In this document: positions 26,058-34,425 of the stretch, piece after piece
How positions within the stretch are numbered: position 1 is the stretch's first letter
How the letters are laid out: every line of letters starts with the position of its first letter
Assembly (NCBI GenBank): GCA_003326195.1
Contig: LXQE01000175.1
Span: forward strand, 1 to 41,213
Origin: Nostoc punctiforme NIES-2108
Lineage (GTDB): Bacteria; Cyanobacteriota; Cyanobacteriia; Cyanobacteriales; Nostocaceae
Length of the DNA: 41,213 nucleotides
Direction: 5' to 3'
Notes under the pieces: model-generated
The model's input: the letters and a program-made list of their open reading frames with translations, nothing else
What the model was told of the DNA's origin: nothing
The model's database searches: none
Translations under genes and position numbers: made by a program

Positions 26058-26593
26058 TATTTTTAGGCATTATTATAAGCACCTTTTATAGTAGGTTTAA
26101 ATAGTTGGTTTTCAACAACTATGCGTAGCATTTACTGTGAACATAAGCTATTTTTAACCTTTGATTAACCTATTTTTCATATAGGTGCCTGTGAATGAGT
26201 ATTAAAGCAATTATCATGCTAATGCATGTTTGATAGTATATTACAAAAAACTGCTTAGGGTGGTAAATAACTCTTCCCTTTTGTTAAAGTTATGTAAATT
26301 AAGCAATAAGATAGTCGCCAGAAAATTTTTAATTTGTTGATAAGTTTGAACTTGCTTGAGTGCAGGGTGGTTTCGAGTTTTTTCTAGCAGTATATATAGG
26401 GCTAATAATGTAGATAATCTTAAGCATTTTAATAACTGTCCAAAGTTATGCGCTGGGTTGATTTAACAATACTTGTTTTTTGTGTTATTTTTAGCACTTT
26501 CCTTTTGTATACTGTTGAAACAAAGTTTGGAACCAGTCCTAAAAACTCCTTCAACGTTTCCCGTAAGCATTTTTTAATGTATTTACCGCAGTA
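26058..26593. other. Promoter-side gap upstream of the STAND gene
   Basis: AT-rich sequence with no supported gene on either strand. It must contain the promoter of the minus-strand STAND gene. Small + strand frames near 26448 look like chance ORFs. Confidence 0.35.
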
Positions 26594-26812
26594 TCAAATG
26601 GCACCAAAAAAAGCGGAAACGCTTATCAATAAAGCAGTTTGCAATTGCTTTCGTAATTCATGGCGCGATTTGGTCATCAAGGGGTAAATTTTGGGGCGAC
26701 GTTTACGAACTCGTGGTTCACTACGACCTGGGCGTTTTGGAACAGCCTTGTGAGCAATAACTTTAAGTCTCATTGCGATAAATTTGGAGACGTTTTGTTG
26801 AAGTTGCTGCTA
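26594..26812 (-). pseudogene. Transposase C-terminal remnant (IS4-like tail)
   Basis: On the minus strand a frame ending in TGA at 26594 encodes KAVPKRPGRSEPRVRKRRPK followed by YPLMTKSRHELRKQL, the basic C-terminal tail common to a group of DDE (IS4-type) transposases. A TAG interrupts the frame near 26812 and nothing of the catalytic core remains upstream. The + strand frames at 26448-26845 are its antisense shadows. Confidence 0.65.
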
Positions 26813-27053
26813 ATAATTTGGGTCTTATTTTGGCAAAGGTATTGATTTCTTTACTTAATTTCCTGATTTATCAACACCCAAAATTTTATGTTGATTTTAT
26901 AAATAGCTTCTAAAACGTCTAGCACAAAACTGAGATGACGTTTAATTAGTTGATTGAGGGCAGCAGTTTAAATTTCCCTAAGTGTAGCTTATGTAATATT
27001 AATTTTGCTTTTCTTTAATTACTTAATTGTCCCAAAATTGACTAACTGGTATC

Positions 27054-27097
27054 TTGACGTTTCCTCAAAACACAAACTAGAATGACAGTCAGTCTAG
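27054..27097 (+). promoter_or_regulatory. Sigma70-type promoter with overlapping TetR operator
   Basis: TTGACG (27054-27059) and TAGAAT (27078-27083) are 18 bp apart. A 21-bp dyad at 27077-27097 (half-sites CTAGAnTGAC and GTCAnTCTAG, one mismatched pair) covers the -10 box. The TetR-family gene at 28923 is the natural ligand-responsive repressor. The start codon of the monooxygenase lies 35 bp downstream of the operator. Confidence 0.75.
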
Positions 27098-27131
27098 TAA
27101 GCGTTGAATAATTGAATAGAGGAGATAACTG

Positions 27132-28865
27132 ATGACATACTTCCATACTGCTCAATCTTCTATGCCTGTATTGGTAGTTGGCGCTGGCCCAGTAGGCTTA
27201 ACGCTAGCTGCCGAGTTAACACGTCATTGTGTTCCCTGTCGCATCATAGATAAAGCTGCACCACGCCCAATCGTAGAGTCGCGTGCTGTTGGCGTTCACA
27301 CACGCACCCTCGAAACCTTCGAGCGTCTTGGTGTTCTGCAAACTGCCCTTGAACAAGGTCGCATTGCCCGTGGAGCTAGTTTTTATGGGGATGGACAACA
27401 GCTAGTCCATCTGCGACTCGACGAACTCGATGTTCCTTATCCCTTTTCTCTACTGCTTGAGCAAGGTAAAACTGAGCGCCTCTTAGTTGAACATCTTGCT
27501 AGCCAAGGGCTAACAGTGGAGCGCCCTGTTGAGTTGATTGCGCTCACGCAAGAAGGAGACAGAGTTCACGCTACTTTACGCCATGAGGACGGAAGAATTG
27601 AAGAGGTAACAACTGCATATTTAGTAGGTTGCGACGGCGCACACAGCATAGTCCGCCACTTAATAGGTGTGAGCTTTCCAGGGCATCCCCATGTAGGGCA
27701 GTATGCCTTAGCTGATGTGGATGTTGAGTGGGATCGTATCTGGCCTGATGACCAAATTCATACCTTTTTACGCCCTGAAGGTTTACTAATTCTGGGTCGG
27801 CTACCTAGTGGTGTTTGGCGCATAGTAGTTACACTGCCCGATGACCAAGCAAGGATAGAAGACAAGCAGGCAATATTAGCTTTAATTAAGCATCAGCTGA
27901 CTTATCACCCCGATGCTGGTATACGCGAGTTGCATACCCCTCTATGGATTTCTACCTTTCACATCAGTAGCCGTGTGGTTGAACATATGCGCTATGGGCG
28001 TGTATTTCTAGCAGGAGATGCTGCACATATTCATAGTCCTGAAAGTGGTCAAGGCATGAACGCTGGGATGCAAGATGCCACGAACTTAGCTTGGAAGCTT
28101 GCACTACATGTACGTGGGCTGGGTGGCGAGGCGCTGTTGGATAGTTATCACGCTGAACGACATCCGATCGTAGTTGAGATTGTAAGAACTACCGAGCTTG
28201 TCGAGCGCCTCTTAGAACTGAAGCAACCTCTAGCTGCGAAAGTACGCAACGCTACACTGTCGCTGGCTTGGCATGTGGATGCAATTGAGCGTCAAATGCG
28301 GAACGCCTTTGCCGCTAATACCTACAACTACCGCCACAGTCCGTTAGTAGGCGAACACACTCAGTCACTCTTTGAATGGTGGTATGCAATAGCCAACACT
28401 GAGCCATACCCATCAGCAGGCGATCGCTTTGATTTTAGCCATGGACCAACAGCAGGCGATCGCGCACCAGATGCCCGTAACATAGTAACGCAAGATGGCC
28501 AACTACATCGGTTGTTTGAAATTTGGGGTAACGAAGCACGACATCATTTATTAGTGTTTGCCGGTTTAAAAGAACAACCCCAGCGTTTAGAAGAACTTCG
28601 GCAGATAGTCGCCTTCATGCAATCGCGTTACGGTACACTCATTCAATGTCACTTGGTTTTGTCCCAGCAAGGTAACAACGAGCAATTTAGCTTATGGGAT
28701 TCTACAGGTGAACTAAGCCGCCGCTACGGGGCCCAGTTCGAGTGTTTGTACCTAGTGCGACCAGACGGTTATGTTGGCTTCCGTAGTCAGCCTGCCCAGT
28801 TACAGCCGCTAGAAGCATTCCTGGTGGGGTTACTTGGTAAGTCCGTTGAGCTAACGTTGAACTAG
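27132..28865 (+). CDS. FAD-dependent aromatic-ring monooxygenase (PheA/TfdB/RdmE-like)
   Basis: The 577-residue group A flavoprotein monooxygenase has FAD motif VVGAGPVGLTLAAEL (residues about 15-29), the DG motif VGCDGAHSIVRHL, and GDAAHIHSPESGQGMNAGMQDATNLAWKLA. A C-terminal thioredoxin-like domain (from about residue 440) is typical of phenol hydroxylases and of polyketide and antibiotic hydroxylases. AGAGGAG precedes ATG 27132. It is followed after 57 bp by a TetR regulator and preceded by a TetR-like operator, so it is likely inducible by its own substrate, perhaps a xenobiotic phenol or antibiotic. It is separated from the indole cluster by the convergent STAND gene, so I do not assign it to that pathway. 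G+C is higher than in the neighbouring genes. Confidence 0.92.
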   Translation: MTYFHTAQSSMPVLVVGAGPVGLTLAAELTRHCVPCRIIDKAAPRPIVESRAVGVHTRTLETFERLGVLQTALEQGRIARGASFYGDGQQLVHLRLDELDVPYPFSLLLEQGKTERLLVEHLASQGLTVERPVELIALTQEGDRVHATLRHEDGRIEEVTTAYLVGCDGAHSIVRHLIGVSFPGHPHVGQYALADVDVEWDRIWPDDQIHTFLRPEGLLILGRLPSGVWRIVVTLPDDQARIEDKQAILALIKHQLTYHPDAGIRELHTPLWISTFHISSRVVEHMRYGRVFLAGDAAHIHSPESGQGMNAGMQDATNLAWKLALHVRGLGGEALLDSYHAERHPIVVEIVRTTELVERLLELKQPLAAKVRNATLSLAWHVDAIERQMRNAFAANTYNYRHSPLVGEHTQSLFEWWYAIANTEPYPSAGDRFDFSHGPTAGDRAPDARNIVTQDGQLHRLFEIWGNEARHHLLVFAGLKEQPQRLEELRQIVAFMQSRYGTLIQCHLVLSQQGNNEQFSLWDSTGELSRRYGAQFECLYLVRPDGYVGFRSQPAQLQPLEAFLVGLLGKSVELTLN

Positions 28866-28922
28866 TGAAATCATGACGGCAGTAAGGGGATAAAAGAAAA
28901 CACAATACTGGTGAGAGTGAGT

Positions 28923-29558
28923 ATGCAAGAAAAGAATCCCGATCAAACTTCTTTGGTCGATAAGTCCACTTCCCGTTTACCCCGTAGTGATAAACGAGAT
29001 CGCATCCTAGCGGCGGCACGCGAAATCCTTGCTCAGAGGCGCTATGAAGATGCAGCTGTCTCAGAAATTGTCAAGCGTGCAAATGTAGCTCAAGGGACTT
29101 TCTATCGCTATTTCCCGTCGAAAACAGCTTTAGTAAGCGCACTCGCTGAGGAGTTGCAACGCGATATTACACAAGCAGTAGAACAGATAGCGACCGAGAA
29201 CCAACCTTTGGAAAAGTCGCTAGAAGCCCTGATCCGGGCTGCACTGGCGGCTGCTACACCCTATCGAGACATTCTAGGCATCCTAGACACTGAGACCCTC
29301 TTATTTGGTTCGTCTTCCTCTGCGGAGCAGCGTCGTGAGCCTTACTTGCAGCAGCTAATCTTGCTGATCAAACGTGACCAAGCCTGCGGGCGGATTTCAT
29401 CAAATATAGATCCCGCGATCGCAATTCGGCTTGTGGGCAGTATCCTGGATCGCATGGCACGCGATTGTTTACTTTATCATCCCGAAATTGCCGTCGAACA
29501 CTATCTTGCAGAGACAGTAGGTTTCGTACGTCGTGCGCTAGGCATTGTCATGGAATAA
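28923..29558 (+). CDS. TetR/AcrR-family transcriptional regulator
   Basis: The 211-residue protein has an N-terminal HTH of the TetR type (RILAAAREILAQRRYEDAAVSEIVKRANVAQGTFYRYFPSK is the spread of conserved positions; core VAQGTFYRYF) and a variable ligand-binding C-terminal domain. ATG 28923 is preferred to a GTG at 28911. It is probably co-transcribed with the monooxygenase and would autoregulate through the operator at 27077-27097. Confidence 0.92.
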   Translation: MQEKNPDQTSLVDKSTSRLPRSDKRDRILAAAREILAQRRYEDAAVSEIVKRANVAQGTFYRYFPSKTALVSALAEELQRDITQAVEQIATENQPLEKSLEALIRAALAAATPYRDILGILDTETLLFGSSSSAEQRREPYLQQLILLIKRDQACGRISSNIDPAIAIRLVGSILDRMARDCLLYHPEIAVEHYLAETVGFVRRALGIVME

Positions 29559-29762
29559 CCAAATCAATGACAAACAACTTAGCGCTCAAAATGTATATGC
29601 ATCTGTCACCTAGGGCTAATACCAATTAGACTTGTCCGAAAACTCCAAAGCCAGACTGTTCAAAGCTTTGGGACAAGACTTTGAGATTTTGCTGAAAACG
29701 TAGTTATAAGGCTTTGAGATAGTTACTGTTAGTTTAGAGGCATAAGAATCAACTCCTTATTA

Positions 29763-29837
29763 GGGGCGGTGGTTGTGTTGGATGAAGCAAAAGAAAAGTT
29801 GTCCAAATTAGAAGTGATCTGGGTAGACTACTAGCAA
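29763..29837 (+). pseudogene. Short transposase fragment (IS5-like)
   Basis: A 23-codon frame encodes VVVLDEAKEKLSKLEVIWVD and then stops. The phrase resembles the DDE-region LxxIWVD/IWADxGY of IS5-family transposases. Only this scrap survives. The rest of 29559-29870 holds nothing I recognise. Confidence 0.45.
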
Positions 29838-29870
29838 GCTTTTTGGGCTTTTCTATCCGTCGAACTCACG

Positions 29871-30475
29871 TTAAAGATAGTTCGCTTGAACAACAGCTGG
29901 ATCGAGCGGATTTGTTGAACGCAACGTCACAGTACCATGACTTTGAGGTTTGATCAGGCAAGCAACCAATGTGGCTCCCGAAACTTCATGGGTAAGGGTT
30001 GGAGACAACAGAGCCGGGCTAAAGAGGAACTGTAAATCTGGTGCAACTTCGTTACTTTTACCGCTATGCAGAAATAGCCCAGCTTCGACTATATTACTGG
30101 TAGGTGCGATCGCGGGTAGCGCTTGGGTAGACTTGTAGCCAACAGCAACCAATGGATGATCGTGCAAGTTCTCACCTACACTGGGTAAATCAGCAACCAC
30201 AGGAATGTTGAGCGGGAGCAGATGCTCTGCATTCCCAATTCCAGAAAGCATCAGCAGTTTGGGAGAATCGAATACACCCGCCGACAAAATCACTTCCTGA
30301 TTGACATAAACTTGTTGCAGCGTTCCTTGGTGCAGATATTCTACCCCAACCGGAGTTCCCTTAAACAATAGTCGAGTCACTAATGCACCTGTTTGAACAG
30401 TTAAATTAGGACGAGTAAGAATCGGCACAAGAAATGCGGCGGCGGCACTGTGTCGCTTACCATTTTTGATAGTTA
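29871..30475 (-). pseudogene. GMC oxidoreductase, internal fragment
   Basis: The minus-strand frame begins in NGKRHSAAAAFL and continues through RPNLTVQTGA, EVILSAGVFDSPKLLMLSGIG and the substrate-side GENLHDHP, the hallmarks of choline-dehydrogenase-like GMC flavoproteins. It stops after VVQANYL. The N-terminal FAD-binding fold is absent (cut by the IS630 element that starts at 30478) and so is the C-terminal His-containing active site. It is about 200 of the usual 500-560 residues and not functional. Confidence 0.85.
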
Positions 30476-30540
30476 TACCAATTTGAAAAAAGAATGCGAC
30501 AGATGGTAAATGTATAGAGAGGTAGTATTTAGGGTGAGCG

Positions 30541-31632
30541 ATGGCAGGGTTAACACATATCGATATCCAAGAAAGTATCGAAAAACTGGAGGAGTTGATA
30601 CGTCAGCAGAATAATGCACGACTCAAAGAACGGTTACAAACGCTTTACATGATTAAAAATCAAGGTATCAGCGTGTGTGCGTAGCTTGCCGCCGAAGGCA
30701 TCGCTAAAATACTCGGGAAGCATCGAAGCACAGTACAACGGTGGTTGGCAGATTATCGTCAAACAGGAATCGAGACGATGCTGGAATTTGGTGTAAGTAC
30801 AGGTCGAACACGAGTAATACCGAATTGGGCAGTTGAAAGTCTCAAGAAACAACTAGAGGAGCCGGAAATTGGTTTTGCAGGGTATAAACTTTCTTCAGCA
30901 TTGGCTTGGTACTATCTTAGGAATAGAAGCCAAATATGCCACAGTACATCATTTAGTACGTTATCAACTCAAAGCAAAACTAAAGGTTCCACGTCCTCGT
31001 AATCGTAAACAAGATACACAAAAACTTGAAGCTTTTAAAAAAACCTCGGTGATGACTTACAACTGATTTCCCAATACGCGGCTATTGTATTACCAACTTA
31101 TAAAAACATCCGTTATTTTGTACAGGATGAAAGCCGATTTGGACTCAAAACAATTGAAGGCAGAAGAATTACCCTTAAAGGCGTTAAGCCAAGTGGTGAG
31201 TGGCAATGGCAATTCAAAGCCTTCTGTCTCTATGGGGCAGTTGAGCCGCTTACAGGAGAAAGTTTTTTTTGGCAATTCTCTCATGTTGATACTGAATGTT
31301 ACCAACAATTTTTAAACGAGTTTGCCGCATCTAATCCTGACAGTCTCAACATCATTCAGGTAGACAATGGGTTATTCCACAAAGCCAAGAAATTACGAGT
31401 TCCAGAAAATATTATTTTATTGTTTCAACCACTTCATTCCCCAGAACTAAATCCTATAGAACGAGTTTGGGAACATCTTAAACAAGATTTAAAATGGGAG
31501 ATATTCGATCATCTGGGACATTTACGAACTAAGGTTGCTGAACTTCTTGTTCAGCTTACCTCTGAAGTCGCTGCTTCTCTGACTGGCTATGATTTCATTT
31601 TGAATGCTCTATCTGTCGCAAACATTTTTTGA
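30541..31632 (+). pseudogene. IS630 transposase, broken
   Basis: Starting at ATG 30541, the protein shows an N-terminal HTH (AKILGKHRSTVQRWLADYR), a linker ending LKVPRPRN, and the DDE core YFVQDESRFGLKT, IIQVDNGLFHKAKK and LNPIERVWEHLK. Reading is interrupted by an in-frame TAG at 30682 inside a 26-bp inserted repeat, by a frameshift near 30885, and by a shift at an A7 run (31037-31043). The last could be a programmed slippage, but the other two lesions make the gene non-functional. Confidence 0.85.
30679..30704. repeat. Small dispersed repeat inserted in the transposase gene
   Basis: The 26-nt stretch beginning GCGTAGCTTGCCGCCGAAGG and ending CATCGC is out of character with the AT-rich transposase and is of the imperfect-palindrome kind known as small dispersed repeats in Nostoc genomes. 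It brings the in-frame TAG at 30682 that breaks the transposase between helix segments. Confidence 0.6.
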
Positions 31633-31702
31633 ATTGGTATTAATTGATATAATTTCGCACCTTCTTGTTGTGCGCCATTAAAATCGGGATTGCGGCCGTA
31701 GC

Positions 31703-32053
31703 CGAGTTGCTCCAGGAGGCTTACTCATCATTTGGGAGACAACTCAAGCCACCTTGGAAGCTGAGGTTATCGATGCTCTGATTATGAATCCGATAGAAGA
31801 TTCAGAAAGCGATCGCAACATGGGTAATCCTTTTATATCGAAGGATCAGTGGCAGGAAGAACTCAAATTTCATGGTTTTGTTGAAGTGGCGGCTTTCTCT
31901 GAATTTGCAGCTTTTAGGGAACATGTGATTCTAGCTCAAGCATCTTTGCCAGCAACGCACAAAACACCAGTAGCATTTACAGCCTTGCTTAATGAACAAG
32001 ATACAGACAAGACGCAAGAAGTGTCATTTGGTAAAGGGACTTCCAGAAAATAA
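31703..32053 (+). pseudogene. Polyketide synthase remnant (C-methyltransferase end / start of next domain)
   Basis: The frame encodes APGGLLIIWETTQATLEAEV, MGNPFISKDQWQEEL and HGFVEVAAF, then EHVILAQAS. This matches the C-terminal part of S-adenosylmethionine C-methyltransferase domains in cyanobacterial type I PKS modules, followed by a linker (VAFTALLNEQDTDK). Both sides are cut: the IS630 element lies upstream and the frame ends at 32053. Confidence 0.7.
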
Positions 32054-32064
32054 AATATCCAGTT

Positions 32065-32083
32065 AATAATGATAATCATTTTA
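32065..32083. promoter_or_regulatory. Fur-box-like palindrome
   Basis: The 19-bp stretch AATAATGATAATCATTTTA matches the enterobacterial Fur box consensus (GATAATGATAATCATTATC) at 16 of 19 positions. No iron gene follows directly; the site may belong to a lost gene or be a chance AT palindrome. Confidence 0.3.
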
Positions 32084-32085
32084 AA

Positions 32086-32126
32086 GGGGAAGGGAGAGGC
32101 TGCCGTCGGCAGCCTCTCCCTTCCCC
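32086..32126. repeat. 41-bp perfect hairpin (19-bp stem, 3-nt loop)
   Basis: GGGGAAGGGAGAGGCTGCC is followed by GTC and then its exact complement. The G+C-rich perfect dyad stands out from the AT-rich surroundings. It lacks a U-run, so it may be a dispersed palindromic repeat rather than a terminator. Confidence 0.75.
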
Positions 32127-32172
32127 AAATTGTAGTAAATTCGATAATGATTCGATTTTTGGGTAGATAAAG

Positions 32173-33362
32173 GTGTCAATACAATTAACGGATTCCCTCA
32201 AACAGTTACTGAAGGAAACCGCACAGGAATTAAAAGGAGTAGTCAAACGTAAATTTATAGCACAAACAGTTATGGCGTTAGGACAAGGTGGACAGTCGAT
32301 AGCAGAGCGAGAGTTGGGATGGAATCGTGTAACTATTGGCAAAGGAATTAAAGAATTAAATACTGGTATTACTTGTGTAGACAATTATCGAGGTAGAGGG
32401 CGTTATAAAGCAGAAGAACACTTGCCAAATCTTTTAGAAGATATAAAAAATATAGTAGATTCGCAAAGTCAGACTGATCCTATTTTTAAAAGTCAGAGAC
32501 TATATAGCAGACTCAGTGCAGCCGAAGTCAGAAAGCAATTAATTGAAAAATATGGTTATAGTGATGAAAATTTACACACATCAGAAACAATTCGGGTCAA
32601 ATTAAATAATTTAGGTTACAAGCTCAGAAGGGTAAAGAAAGTTCAACCTCAAAAAAAATCCCGCAAACTGATGCCATTTTTGAGCAATTAGACCTAGTTA
32701 ATATTGATGCCTCGGAAGATAAAAGTATTTTACGTCTAAGCATGGATGCAAAAGCTCGCGTTAAGATTGGCTCATTTGATCGCGGGGGTAAAAGCAGGGA
32801 TGGAGCGAAAGCTAATGACCATGATTATAATCCAAAAACAACTGTAACTCCTTATGTTACATTCCTTCCAGAGTTTTATGAACTATTTTTATACTTTACG
32901 GAATCGAAAGTTACAAGCGATTTTATTGTTGATATTTTAGAAGATTTTTGGTTAGAAGAAAAGCATCGTTTTTCTGATATTCAAACCCTACTTCTCAATC
33001 AAGATAATGGGCCGCAGAATAGTTCACGGCGTACCCAATTTATGAAACGTATAGTAGAGTTTGCCCACAAACATCAAGTAAATATACGTTTAGCTTACTA
33101 TCCACCTTATCATAGTAAATATAATCCGATAGAAAGGACATGGGCAATACTAGAGAATCATTGGAATGGCAGCATTTTAGATGAAGTGGAGACGGCTTTA
33201 AAGTTTGCTAGTACTATGAAATGGAAAGGTTCTCATCCAGTAGTTAAGCTAGTACACAAAACTTATGAGAATGGGGTAAAACTTACAAAAAAAGCTATGG
33301 CTCAAAGCAGCTGGTGTTTACGAAAATTTGACAACCATTGGTTGTCAAAATGTGGCAGATGA
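32173..33362 (+). pseudogene. ISAzo13-type transposase, frameshifted at A8
   Basis: The first frame (GTG 32173 to 32691) gives the N-terminal part (VMALGQGGQSIAERELGWNR, NTGITCVDNYRGRGR). The second gives the DDE part (LSMDAKARVKIGSFDRGGKSR, NQDNGPQNSSRRTQFMKR, YYPPYHSKYNPIERTW). The two join by a -1 shift exactly at an A8 run (32651-32658), giving the continuous protein ...IPQTDAIFEQLDLVNIDAS. This could be programmed frameshifting, in which case the transposase may be active. The transposase proper ends near KKAMAQ (about 33303); the last codons read into flanking DNA. Confidence 0.75.
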
Positions 33363-33913
33363 GAATTTGACGACCAATGGATCACAAATTCTGCCCATGA
33401 GTGAGCGCCAAGTCCGACCAATGACCAAGCTGGAACCTCAACAACAGCATGAAGTGTGGCTAAGAGCAGTAGAACTTGCTGGTGGGAAAGTGCCGACTGG
33501 TAGGATTGTGAAAGACATTGTGCAAAAAATAATGGAGAGAATTTTAGTACCAAACACCTACCAGATAGGTAAAGTGTGTCAAATCCTTTCAAAAGACAAT
33601 CCCGAACTGAGAGGCAAAGGTGGCTGTTGGGCGATTGTCAGCGCAGTAAATGACTTGAGTTGCAGCATGTGAATGTGGGATGGCGAGTACGCCGTTGGGT
33701 TGCAACATCTTAAATTCATTCAACTATCTGCCCCAGGAGTGTCAGCAGGTTCAGGAGATTAGCGATCGCATCAGTCGGGTGTATTCCGATTCGCTGGAGG
33801 AGACAGTCAAAAGTCTGTTGCAGTCGTTGGGGAAGGTAAATCGGGCTTATCTTACTGCTGTGGAAGAGAAATTATTGACGCTTCTGGAGTCGGAGTATGG
33901 GAGAATACCCTGA
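33361..33913 (+). pseudogene. ParB-like / conserved cyanobacterial protein remnant
   Basis: The frame SERQVRPMTKLEPQQQHEVW, AGGKVPTGRIVKDIVQKIME, GKGGCWAIVSAVNDLSC resembles the middle of a ParB-like DNA-binding protein conserved in cyanobacteria. It hits TGA at 33670, continues in frame as MWDGEYAVGLQHLKF, then shifts frame near 33725 to YLPQECQQVQEISDRISRV and ends with YLTAVEEKLLTLLESEYG. The N-terminal half is missing; transposon sequence lies upstream. Confidence 0.55.
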
Positions 33914-33952
33914 ACAATTTTGGCAATTTGGCATCCAAGGTTCTTACTAGCC

Positions 33953-34089
33953 TACGTATCAGTAGGTTACAGGAAAACGAGAGATTGGAAGATGCCCCAA
34001 GTGCTGTGCTGAAGCATCTGGGGGAACTGAAGCGGCCGTATTTAACGGCTGACGGCTGTGGAGGAGAAGCTGTTGGGTTTGATTGAGCG
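33953..34089 (+). pseudogene. Second copy of the same C-terminal tail
   Basis: ISRLQENERLEDAPSAVLKH, then GELKRPYLTA and (in another frame) VEEKLLGLIER parallel the tail of the preceding remnant (LLQSLGKVNRAYLTAVEEKL). A single extra base breaks the frame. This looks like a fragment of a paralogue or a tandem duplication. Confidence 0.5.
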
Positions 34090-34425
34090 ATAATACGGTG
34101 TTAGGGACTGAAACTAATGGATTACTCCTTAGTGCTACGATTGCTGAGTCCAAATTTACTTGCATACACAATAAAAGTTGTTTGAGCGACTGGGATTCCG
34201 ATCCCTGTACCTCCAAGTGCTACCCGACTTTGAAAACAACCCTAAAAAAATCATGGAAACTATGATAAGTTTCTTTTCAAATATTGGAATTGTTTTCTAA
34301 TCGCTTTTTTCCTATCTTTTTCAGCAAACCCTAATTATGTATACAAGTTACGGAATGTTTATTCTGCCAAATTATTGGGAAATATTAAAGTTATAAACTT
34401 CTTCTAAAGATTTTAACTTGACGCT
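34090..34425. other. Upstream region of the kinase gene
   Basis: AT-rich sequence with no supported gene. It must carry the original promoter of the kinase at 34426; no confident boxes assigned. Confidence 0.3.

Larger units (their letters stand above)
30478..31637 (+). mobile_element. IS630-family insertion sequence
   Basis: The element is bounded by inverted repeats CCAATTTGAAAAAAGAATGC at the left and the matching complement ending in ...GAATTGG at the right, each flanked by TA (30476-30477 and 31638-31639), the TA target duplication of IS630 elements. It is about 1.16 kb. It encodes one broken transposase and cuts the GMC gene. Confidence 0.8.

Noticed and set aside
26448..26845. Two short + strand ORFs
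   Set aside because: They overlap antisense to a recognisable transposase C-terminal tail on the minus strand and show no protein-like features.
27132..29558. Assigning the monooxygenase/TetR pair to the indole cluster
   Set aside because: It is separated by a convergent STAND gene and an IS remnant, has its own operator, and has different base composition; no sequence link supports it.
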